From NCBI GenBank assembly GCA_001189495.1, contig CP012068.1:930001-994000 (forward strand): a DNA stretch of 64,000 bases, read 5' to 3'. This stretch comes from Eubacterium sulci ATCC 35585 (GTDB lineage: Bacteria > Bacillota > Clostridia > Peptostreptococcales > Anaerovoracaceae). Below, piece by piece: positions 26,555 through 33,976 of this stretch. A program made the translations under genes and the position numbers. The first letter of the stretch is position 1; each line of letters opens with the position of its first letter. Below the pieces are notes generated by a model. It saw only the letters and a program-made list of their open reading frames with translations, was not told the origin of the DNA and ran no database searches.

Positions 26555-29068
26555 TAAGCGAGGCATCAGCTGGGCTTTTAACAAATCAAATTCCTTAAAG
26601 AAATCGCTTGCCGACTGCCGGTTTGCACCCATTTGAAATATTGTCATCTGTTCGAGCCTATCAGATGTCACAACTGTGATGTTTTCACTTTTGATGTGCT
26701 CAAATACATATCTTTCTATATAGCTATCAGCCGTTTCATTACTTGCTGTGAATATGAGTGAAACACCCAGGGTCTCTTCCTTGCTTGCAAGTTTGTCTTT
26801 GTTTTTATATGCATCAAAGACAATTATCGGTTCAAATCCCTTCACAGCTGCGTATTCTGCAACAGTTTCCGATAGTTTTTCTCTAGCAGCTCCTAGATCA
26901 AGTCTTGCTAGCTCTTTTAGTTCTGTATTTGCATGTATGAGATTGTATGCATCTACTAAGAGAACATGCTTTGCATTTACTTTGTTTCGAAGTGGTTTTG
27001 ATGGATGTTTATGTTCATCAGGCTCAGGTCTTATGACTTTCTTATATTTGACATGACTTATGTCCTTTTTGCCATAGGTCTGTTCGAATATTTCATCTAG
27101 ACTTCGCCTAGGATAATCACTATTTCTTTCAGAACCAGAGGATGATCGCTTCACATAAGGTTTAATATGCATGAACTCTTCACATTCCTGCCAGCTAATA
27201 GATACACCGCTGCCGTTTCTTGTAAAAATTGAAGAAGATGGATTATCAAGGTCTTCATCAGGATTATATCTATGGCTAATTATAACTTCTTCACTATTTC
27301 TACATGGGAGATATCCACCACTGCTTATATCAAAGCTTGAGCCATCATGACTAAATGTCGAAAATTCCTCTAAATGAGGTTTTAAACTAACTACAGGAGC
27401 ACTCCCTTTTAGCTCGATTATATCGCCATTTAATACATGTGAATCTATGGTAGCACCTAATTTAGCAAGTTCAGAGTTTACTTTGCCAAAGTCATCACTT
27501 GAGACGGATATTTCAAAGCTATAAACTGGTTCTAAAAGCAAAGAGTTTGCTTTCATGAGCGCTTGTCTTACCGCGCGCCTTGAAGCTTCTAGAAAATCTC
27601 CGCCTTCTGTATGTCTTGCATGTTCACGTGCATGAAGCAAAACGATTTCGACATCGGTAAGCCTTGCACCTATGAGAGCGCCCTTATGATCATAATTCTG
27701 AAGTATATTAAGAATTTTGTTTTGCTTTCCAAGCGGAAGCTCTGTCTCACTACACAAAGAGCTTACTTTTATTCCTGAACCATGTGGCAGAGGAATTAAT
27801 CTAACATGAACCTCAGCATAGTGCTTTAATGGCTCAAAATGTCCATAGCCTTCAACACTCTTTGATATAGTCTCTAAATATGTTATGGATTCATCCCCAA
27901 ATTCAACTGAATATCCTAGCCTTCTTTCGATAATCTGAGAAAGTGTCTGAAGCTGTAGTTCGCCAGAGAGTGAAACTCTTATATCCTCTGAGTTTTCAAT
28001 TTCTAGTTGTATCTCAGGTAGCTCTTCAAATATCTTATTCAGTTCTTTAGCTGCACTATGAAAATCAGCTCCATTTGGTAATATTAATTTTCTACTTACT
28101 GCAGAGGCATCGCTTTTAGGCATGATGGCTATCTTATTTCTGTCAATAAGCTGACCTGAAAGCGTTTTTTCCAGGCCTGTAAGTACGCAAATTTCACCTG
28201 CAGAGGCTTCTTGCTTTGATATAAACTTGTCTCCGTTATAAAATCTTATATCGTTTATTTTCTCGTCATTAATGCTTTGCTTTAGTGAAACACTCCCGCC
28301 AGTAATTTTTACATGCGAAAGCCTGCTTCCGCTTTTGTCTCTTGTAATCTTATATACAAAACAGCTGAAAGCATCATCGTATTCCCGCTTCACATCAAAA
28401 TATGAAAGCAAGCTAATAAGCTCTTTTACGCCATCGCCCCTTAGTGCAGAACCATAAACGCATGGAAAAAGAGCAGCTTTATTTACAAGCATCTTTAGGT
28501 CTTGCTGATCAAAGCATGCTTTTTGTTCAAAGATATCAAGTGCATAATCACTGCTAAAAGCAATTTTTTCGTTAATAGCTTCATCAATGTTCTGTAACTT
28601 AACTGCATCAAAAACAGCTGATGATAGGCTTTGAAGCTGCGTGCTTATCTTCTCCTTATCAAAAGATGCTAGATCACACTTATTAACAAAGATAATTCTA
28701 GGAATAGCATATCTATCTAGCTTGCTCCAAATCTGTCTTGTACGTTTATTTACGCCCTCAGACGATATAATTAAAATAGCAGCATCAAGTACGTTTAGGC
28801 TCCTTTCGGCTTCCGCAGCAAAGTCAATGTGACCTGGAGTGTCGATAAGCACGACATCCATATCACCTGCACTGAATCTTGCTTCCTTTGAAAAAATAGT
28901 TATACCACGTTTTCTTTCCATGATATCGCTATCTAGCAAAGTGTCACCATCATCTACATGGCCTAGGCGTCTTGTAACACCTGAGCTAAATAGAATATTC
29001 TCTGAAAGTGTTGTTTTACCTGCATCTGCTGAAGCAAATATGCCAAGAGTGAGTTTATTGCTCTTCAT
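26546..29068 (-). CDS. Translational GTPase (TetM/EF-G-like) fused to a NYN (Rae1/YacP-like) RNase domain
   Basis: This 840-residue protein has two unrelated parts. Residues 1 to about 590 resemble ribosomal-protection proteins of the TetM group: G1 ASADAGKTT (12-20), switch RGIT (54-57), G3 DTPGH (76-80, catalytic His80), G4 NKCD (129-132), then elongation-factor domains II-V ending in an EF-G-type C-terminal domain. After a charged linker (about 590-700) comes a NYN/PIN-like nuclease domain (701-840) with the acidic residues of DAYNLIH, FDAYK, ETADSYIE and TSDRLEQ. YacP/Rae1 of B. subtilis has this domain and cuts mRNA in the ribosomal A site. A fused A-site GTPase and A-site nuclease suggest ribosome rescue. 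It overlaps the CorC-like gene by 14 bases. It is unlikely to be a tetracycline resistance gene. Confidence 0.88.
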   Translation of the reverse strand: MKSNKLTLGIFASADAGKTTLSENILFSSGVTRRLGHVDDGDTLLDSDIMERKRGITIFSKEARFSAGDMDVVLIDTPGHIDFAAEAERSLNVLDAAILIISSEGVNKRTRQIWSKLDRYAIPRIIFVNKCDLASFDKEKISTQLQSLSSAVFDAVKLQNIDEAINEKIAFSSDYALDIFEQKACFDQQDLKMLVNKAALFPCVYGSALRGDGVKELISLLSYFDVKREYDDAFSCFVYKITRDKSGSRLSHVKITGGSVSLKQSINDEKINDIRFYNGDKFISKQEASAGEICVLTGLEKTLSGQLIDRNKIAIMPKSDASAVSRKLILPNGADFHSAAKELNKIFEELPEIQLEIENSEDIRVSLSGELQLQTLSQIIERRLGYSVEFGDESITYLETISKSVEGYGHFEPLKHYAEVHVRLIPLPHGSGIKVSSLCSETELPLGKQNKILNILQNYDHKGALIGARLTDVEIVLLHAREHARHTEGGDFLEASRRAVRQALMKANSLLLEPVYSFEISVSSDDFGKVNSELAKLGATIDSHVLNGDIIELKGSAPVVSLKPHLEEFSTFSHDGSSFDISSGGYLPCRNSEEVIISHRYNPDEDLDNPSSSIFTRNGSGVSISWQECEEFMHIKPYVKRSSSGSERNSDYPRRSLDEIFEQTYGKKDISHVKYKKVIRPEPDEHKHPSKPLRNKVNAKHVLLVDAYNLIHANTELKELARLDLGAAREKLSETVAEYAAVKGFEPIIVFDAYKNKDKLASKEETLGVSLIFTASNETADSYIERYVFEHIKSENITVVTSDRLEQMTIFQMGANRQSASDFFKEFDLLKAQLMPRLLH

Positions 29069-30347
29069 CTTCCATATCTTCCTCTTGCTCAGGCAAGATA
29101 CTCATTTTGATGCTTTCTATTCGTCTATCCTTAACAGATAGAATTGTAAATTCAAAGTTCTTAAATTTAATTACGCGGTCAGTCTCATCCTCTGTTGGAA
29201 TTTCTCCAAGTAAATCGATGAGAAATCCGCCCAAGGTCTCACTATTATCCGACTCAAGCTCTATATTGAGTTCTTCGTTAAGGTCATCTAGATTTGCCTT
29301 ACCGTTGATAATATATGTGGAATCATCTACCTTATGTAGTGAGAATTCCTCTTCGTCGTACTCGTCGTCAATTTCACCCATTACCTCTTCGATAATATCT
29401 TCCATGGTAACGATTCCACTAAATCCACCATATTCATCTATCAAAATGGCTATGTGCTGTCTCTCCTTTTGTAATTCAAAGAAAAGAGAGTCTATGTTCT
29501 TAGTTTCTGGAACTAGGTAAGGCTTTCTTAGTATTGATTTGATATCTACATTTTCAAAGCCGTCTTCTCTTGCCTTAATAAGATAATCTTTGATATGAAG
29601 AATACCTATGATATTGTCAGATTCACCTTCACATACTGGAATTCTTGAATATCTAAGCTCCATGAGCTGATCCATGTATTCTTCTGCTGGATCGTCTAGA
29701 TCTATGAGGAAAACATCAGTTCTCGGTGTCATAATTTCATATGCTAGCTCATCATCGAATTCGAAGATACTGTTGATCATCTTCTTGCCTTCTTCTTTGA
29801 TGTCACCGCTTTGCTGTCCAGCTTCAAGCATGGACATTACATCTTCCTCAGAGAATCTATTTATTTCAATCTTCGTATTTTGACGGAAAATCTTAAGTAC
29901 TATATCGGTAAAAAACTTAGAAATTATAACGATTGGATAAAATACTATCAAAATGAAATTCTGAAAGCCTGAAAATTTATATACGATTATATCGCTATGC
30001 TGAATTGCGAGCTTTCTTGGAAAGAGCTCGCCTAAAATTAGTAGCACTGCAAAGTATACAGGCAATCCCACGTAGATTCTGCAAGGCATTAACAAAACGA
30101 TAACAGCACCTGCTATTATACAGGCGTAATTCACAATTCTATTTGTATATCTGCATCTAAAAGGTTTCTGAAGAATCTTCTCAACAAGGATTCCCTTTTT
30201 GTCTTTTCCTGCTGAATTTGGGATTAGAACCCTATTAAAGCTAACATTGCTAAATGCAGTGTTGCAGAGTATTATCAAAGCGTGAAGCAACATCAATGCT
30301 GCTATTATCGATATTCCTAAACTTGGGCTAATGGGGTCACTTGACAT
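29055..30347 (-). CDS. CorC/HlyC-type membrane protein with CNNM and CBS domains
   Basis: This 430-residue protein has an N-terminal CNNM/DUF21 membrane domain (about 1-155, with several hydrophobic segments), a CBS pair (about 185-310, containing IMTPRTDVFLID, RYSRIPVCEGESDNIIGILH and IAILIDEYGGFSGIVTMEDI) and a C-terminal CorC_HlyC domain (about 330-415). The membrane domain is linked to magnesium or cobalt export in related proteins (MpfA in B. subtilis). The 'haemolysin' name is historical. It is 10 bases after the U32 gene, and its 3' end overlaps the start of the GTPase-NYN gene. Confidence 0.9.
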   Translation of the reverse strand: MSSDPISPSLGISIIAALMLLHALIILCNTAFSNVSFNRVLIPNSAGKDKKGILVEKILQKPFRCRYTNRIVNYACIIAGAVIVLLMPCRIYVGLPVYFAVLLILGELFPRKLAIQHSDIIVYKFSGFQNFILIVFYPIVIISKFFTDIVLKIFRQNTKIEINRFSEEDVMSMLEAGQQSGDIKEEGKKMINSIFEFDDELAYEIMTPRTDVFLIDLDDPAEEYMDQLMELRYSRIPVCEGESDNIIGILHIKDYLIKAREDGFENVDIKSILRKPYLVPETKNIDSLFFELQKERQHIAILIDEYGGFSGIVTMEDIIEEVMGEIDDEYDEEEFSLHKVDDSTYIINGKANLDDLNEELNIELESDNSETLGGFLIDLLGEIPTEDETDRVIKFKNFEFTILSVKDRRIESIKMSILPEQEEDMEDEEQ

Positions 30348-30357
30348 GTTATCTCCT

Positions 30358-31587
30358 TTATTTCGTTTCCTTACGCATCATATAATTGACTTTAACCGGT
30401 CTATCTACTTTAATCTTAAGCATTTGCTGTGGATGAGGAGCGCTCTTTAGTGCTTCCCCCGTTTCTAGGTCGTACATCTCTGTGATGGTTTGTTCAAATG
30501 CTCTGCAATCAGGTCCAAATATCTCCACGGTATCGCCAATTAGCATCTTATTTCTCTGCTGTACGATCGCCATAGATGTTTCTTCGTCATATCCCTTAAT
30601 CATACCGACAAAGGAATATTCTCTGACATATGAAGATGACTTGTAGTTTTGTGCATCCTCATCAGCTTTTTCATAGTAGAATCCAGTTGTAAACTCCCTA
30701 TGGCTCGCCTTACTTAGCTCAATTAGACACTGCTCTTTTTCGGCATCATCGTATCTGCCTTCATAGTATGCATCAATAGCTCTTCTATATGCACCAATTA
30801 CAATAGCAAGATAAAAAATGCTCTTATTTCTGCCTTCAATCTTAGCTGAAGCAATGTTTGACTTAGCAAGGTCTTCAATATGCTCTATCATACATAGATC
30901 CTTGGAATTCATTATGTATGTACCGCGCTCATCCTCTTCTATTGGATAATATTCTCCAGGTCTCTTCTCCTCCTGAAGTGCATATTTCCAGCGACAAGGA
31001 TGTGCACATCTTCCTCTATTTGAATCTCTATCAGCCATGAAATTACTGAGCAAGCATCTTCCTGAATATGAAATGCACATTGCACCGTGTACGAAAGCCT
31101 CAATTTCTAGATCTTCTGGAATGTTTTTCATCAGTTCTTCAATCTCTGCAAGAGACAATTCTCTAGCTAAAACAAGGCGCTTAAGCCCCATATTGTACCA
31201 AAAATTTGCGGTTGCATAGTTTGTCATGTTAGCCTGAGTTGAAAGATGTATCTCAGCATTTGGAATAATATCCTTGATGAGTGCCATGATTCCTGGATCA
31301 GAAATTAAGAATGCATCTATTGGAAGCTCCTTTATTGAATGAAGATATTCTGTCAAAGGCTTGATGTCTTCATTATGAGCAAAGATATTAAGCGTCATGT
31401 AGCACTTCTTACCTCTCTCATGAGCAAACTCAAGTCCCTCAATCATGTCTTCCTTGGTGAAGCCACCAGCTCCAGCTCTAAGGCTGAACATCTGACCACC
31501 AAAATATACGGCATCTGCACCGTATTCAATAGCTATTTTTAGCTTTTCTAAATCACCCGCAGGTGCTAATAATTCTATTCTTTGCAT
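30358..31587 (-). CDS. U32 family peptidase-like protein (TrhP-type tRNA hydroxylation factor)
   Basis: This 409-residue protein of family U32 has the LLAPAGDLEKLKIAIEYGADAVYFGG start, an EAFVHGAMCISYSGRCLLSNF motif, and a Cys cluster (SNRGRCAHPCRWKY) expected to bind an Fe-S cluster. In B. subtilis and E. coli U32 proteins (TrhP) are needed for 5-hydroxyuridine at wobble position 34 of tRNA. Its gene partner here encodes a TrmR-like methyltransferase, which methylates that hydroxyl, supporting the assignment. It overlaps that gene by 13 bases. No protease activity should be assumed from the family name. Confidence 0.88.
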   Translation of the reverse strand: MQRIELLAPAGDLEKLKIAIEYGADAVYFGGQMFSLRAGAGGFTKEDMIEGLEFAHERGKKCYMTLNIFAHNEDIKPLTEYLHSIKELPIDAFLISDPGIMALIKDIIPNAEIHLSTQANMTNYATANFWYNMGLKRLVLARELSLAEIEELMKNIPEDLEIEAFVHGAMCISYSGRCLLSNFMADRDSNRGRCAHPCRWKYALQEEKRPGEYYPIEEDERGTYIMNSKDLCMIEHIEDLAKSNIASAKIEGRNKSIFYLAIVIGAYRRAIDAYYEGRYDDAEKEQCLIELSKASHREFTTGFYYEKADEDAQNYKSSSYVREYSFVGMIKGYDEETSMAIVQQRNKMLIGDTVEIFGPDCRAFEQTITEMYDLETGEALKSAPHPQQMLKIKVDRPVKVNYMMRKETK

Positions 31588-32246
31588 GTATTCCCCTTAT
31601 AAACACTTAATGCTAATCCATCACCTATGTCAAGCAAAGTAGTATGAAGATATGGGCAATGAGTTAGAAAACTCAAAAACTCATTCATTCTTCTTCCATT
31701 TGTACGATGTTTAGCTTTACAATCGTATTTCTCTGAAACAGTGACACCTCTTTGCCAAATATCATCAGAAATTATGATTGCATTATTTGCACAGACTCTA
31801 ACTGCTGCATCAAAGAAACGTCTGTAATGACTCTTTGCCGCATCTATTAATACAAAATCAAAGTCTGATATTCCCATATCAAAGAGCTTATCGCATTGCT
31901 CCTGACCATCGCCGAGCATAAAATGAATTCTACCCGAGTTATCAAATGAAGCCACATTTTTCTTTGCTATCTCAAGTATTTCTTCATCCTTTTCTATAGA
32001 ATATATCTCTGCATCTTTACATATTCTAGAAAAATACATTGCAGAATACCCAATAGCAGTACCTATCTCTAGTATTTTCTTAGGTCTCTTGCTCTCTAAA
32101 ACAGTTCTAAGAAACATCTCAGTATCTCTTCTGATAACTGGAATATATTCCTCTTCTGACATCAGTCTAAGACCCATAAGCTCATCGCATATAGGCTCGT
32201 AAAAGCTGTTTATATAGTCTCTAATATCATCTCTAAGATTTGCCAT
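31575..32246 (-). CDS. trmR: O-methyltransferase, probably TrmR (tRNA 5-hydroxyuridine methyltransferase)
   Basis: This 223-residue SAM-dependent class I methyltransferase has KILEIGTAIGYSAMYFS (SAM site), YSIEKDEEILEIA, and DFDFVLIDAAKSHYRRFF with the metal-binding Asp. It matches YrrM/TrmR, which converts ho5U34 to mo5U34 in tRNA, and it lies between mltG and a U32 gene exactly as yrrL-yrrM-yrrN/O in B. subtilis. The tRNA substrate is inferred from that synteny; another O-methyltransferase substrate cannot be excluded. Confidence 0.85.
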   Translation of the reverse strand: MANLRDDIRDYINSFYEPICDELMGLRLMSEEEYIPVIRRDTEMFLRTVLESKRPKKILEIGTAIGYSAMYFSRICKDAEIYSIEKDEEILEIAKKNVASFDNSGRIHFMLGDGQEQCDKLFDMGISDFDFVLIDAAKSHYRRFFDAAVRVCANNAIIISDDIWQRGVTVSEKYDCKAKHRTNGRRMNEFLSFLTHCPYLHTTLLDIGDGLALSVYKGNTCKE

Positions 32247-32248
32247 AC

Positions 32249-33283
32249 TTATTTACCCTCAACTGAAGCATAATAATCTTCCTTGTTTTTTAAGAATTCG
32301 TCATAGTCCTTAGAGAATTTCATAGAGCCATCACCCTTATCGCTCACAACAAAGTAAATATAATCTGTCTTTGCTGGATTTAGGGCTGCTTCAAGTGAAG
32401 CTTTACCTGGGCAAGCTATAGGTCCAGGTGGAAGCCCTTCATATATATATGTATTATATGGTGATTCAATTGATATATCATTTTCGTCTAGGAAATGCTT
32501 CTGTTTTCCAAGCAGAAACTGCACGCAAGAGCACATCTGAAGCTTCATATTCTTATTTAATCTGTTATAGATTACACTGGCAACCTTTGCCCTCTCATCG
32601 TCTAAAACAGTCTCTCTTTCGATAATAGAAGCTACTGTGACTATCTCTCTATCTGTATATCCCATCTTCTTAGCTTTTTTACGCATGTCAGGTGTGTATA
32701 CCTCATCAAAGCGTTTAAGCATCTCGTTTATTATAAACTTCTCGCTTGATCCCTTTGGAACAGAATAAGTATCTGGAAACAAGAAGCCTTCTAGTCTGCT
32801 TTCACCTTGCACAGAATCATCTAAAAAGCTATAGTCAAATTTTTCGTTAGCAACAGCATTCATAAATTTATCGTAATCAACTACACCATCTTTGGATAAT
32901 TTTTTGGCGATTTGCTTTGTAGTATATCCTTCTGGAATGGTGAAAGTTGTATTATCTACATTTCCGGTTTTAAGGTCTTTTGCTATATCTTCTGCACTCA
33001 TTGACGGTGAGAACAAATAGCTTCCGGCCTGAAATCCATTATCCAGCCCATGTACCTTACAATATAGCCTAAACGCAAAGGATGACTTAATTACACCCTT
33101 TTTCTCAAGCTCATCTGATATTGTTTTTACAGTAGCTCCCTGAACTACCTCTATGTTTATTCTCTTGTCTGACTTAGCATCAAATGGCTTACCAGCTGAA
33201 TGCACATAGTAAAATGAGCATCCTAAAGCTATAACAAGCAAGATTACTACAGACAAAATGAATTTTTTAAATTTACTTTTCAT
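32249..33283 (-). CDS. mltG: Endolytic peptidoglycan transglycosylase MltG
   Basis: MltG cleaves nascent glycan strands and sets their length. The 344-residue protein has one N-terminal membrane segment (about 7-27) and the YceG domain, with the catalytic Glu in TVASIIERETVLDDERAKVASV and the PYNTYIYEGLPPGPIACPG motif near the end. I chose ATG 33283, which follows AAGGAT; the open frame continues upstream to a TTG inside a terminator-like hairpin, which is unlikely. It starts the mltG-trmR-U32-corC-GTPase/NYN group. Confidence 0.94.
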   Translation of the reverse strand: MKSKFKKFILSVVILLVIALGCSFYYVHSAGKPFDAKSDKRINIEVVQGATVKTISDELEKKGVIKSSFAFRLYCKVHGLDNGFQAGSYLFSPSMSAEDIAKDLKTGNVDNTTFTIPEGYTTKQIAKKLSKDGVVDYDKFMNAVANEKFDYSFLDDSVQGESRLEGFLFPDTYSVPKGSSEKFIINEMLKRFDEVYTPDMRKKAKKMGYTDREIVTVASIIERETVLDDERAKVASVIYNRLNKNMKLQMCSCVQFLLGKQKHFLDENDISIESPYNTYIYEGLPPGPIACPGKASLEAALNPAKTDYIYFVVSDKGDGSMKFSKDYDEFLKNKEDYYASVEGK

Positions 33284-33305
33284 ATTATCCTTTATATGTA
33301 TGTAA

Positions 33306-33328
33306 GGGGAACGCAATATGCGTTCCCC
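33306..33328 (-). terminator. Strong hairpin between efp and mltG
   Basis: A perfect 10-bp stem, GGGGAACGCA (33306-33315) with TGCGTTCCCC (33319-33328) and a 3-base loop, lies 15 bases after the efp stop on the minus strand. It is followed by TTACATACATATAAAGG, a weak T-tract that leads straight into the mltG ribosome binding site. It could be a partial terminator that lowers expression of mltG and the genes behind it relative to efp. Confidence 0.65.
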
Positions 33329-33343
33329 CTCTTCTCATAGTTA

Positions 33344-33904
33344 TTATTTTGCTCTACCTAGATACTCGCCACTTCTTGTATCTATCTGAATCTTTTCGCC
33401 TTCGTTTATGAAAATTGGAACTTGTATTACAGCACCTGTTTCAACTGTAGCTGCCTTTGTTACGTTTGTAGCAGTATCGCCTTTTACGCCAGGCTCTGTC
33501 TCAATTACAGTCAGGTTAACGAAGTTTGGAGCCTCTACTAGGAACGGCTTTTCGTTATAGAACTTAATTGTAGCTTCATCGTTTTCTCTTAGGTACTTCA
33601 TAGCTTCTTCTACCTGGTCCTTACCGATAGGAATCTGCTCATATGACTCATTGTCCATGAAGTAATATAGATCTCCATCGTTATATAGATACTGCATTGT
33701 CTTTGTATCTATACGAGCGTTCTCAAACTTATCACTTGGGTTGAAAGCTTCTTCTCTTGTTGCTCCTGTGATGATGTTCTTATATTTTGTTCTTACAAAA
33801 GCAGCACCCTTACCTGGCTTTACATGCTGGAAGTCAAGTATTACATATGGTTCACCATTGATCTCAAAAGTTATACCTTTTCTAAAATCTCCTGCTGTAA
33901 TCAT
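33344..33904 (-). CDS. efp: Elongation factor P
   Basis: EF-P relieves ribosome stalling at polyproline stretches from a site next to the P-site tRNA. The 186-residue protein has the usual three OB-like domains: N-terminal KOW-like ([19 protein letters not shown]), middle, and C-terminal ([17 protein letters not shown]). The tip loop reads [10 protein letters not shown] with Lys32, the position modified in many bacteria. It has its own promoter and is separated from rnj and from mltG by regulatory sequence. Confidence 0.97.
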   Translation of the reverse strand: MITAGDFRKGITFEINGEPYVILDFQHVKPGKGAAFVRTKYKNIITGATREEAFNPSDKFENARIDTKTMQYLYNDGDLYYFMDNESYEQIPIGKDQVEEAMKYLRENDEATIKFYNEKPFLVEAPNFVNLTVIETEPGVKGDTATNVTKAATVETGAVIQVPIFINEGEKIQIDTRSGEYLGRAK

Positions 33905-33942
33905 GTTTTTCTCTCTTTCTTATACTGATTTCGATACCGTAT

Positions 33943-33971
33943 ATTATAGCAAATTTATGCCTATTTAACAA
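33943..33971 (-). promoter_or_regulatory. Sigma-A promoter of efp
   Basis: On the minus strand TTGTTA (33966-33971), a 17-base spacer and a perfect TATAAT (33943-33948) precede efp. The start of transcription would be about 30 bases before the ATG. The box lies in the 72-base gap between rnj and efp. Confidence 0.8.
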
Positions 33972-33976
33972 TATTT

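Noticed and set aside
26546-29068. Tetracycline resistance gene (TetM/TetO type)
   Set aside because: The GTPase part is divergent (ASADAGK instead of the usual AHVDAGK), it is fused to a nuclease, it lies in a core operon, and no mobile-element sequence flanks it. A host function is more likely.
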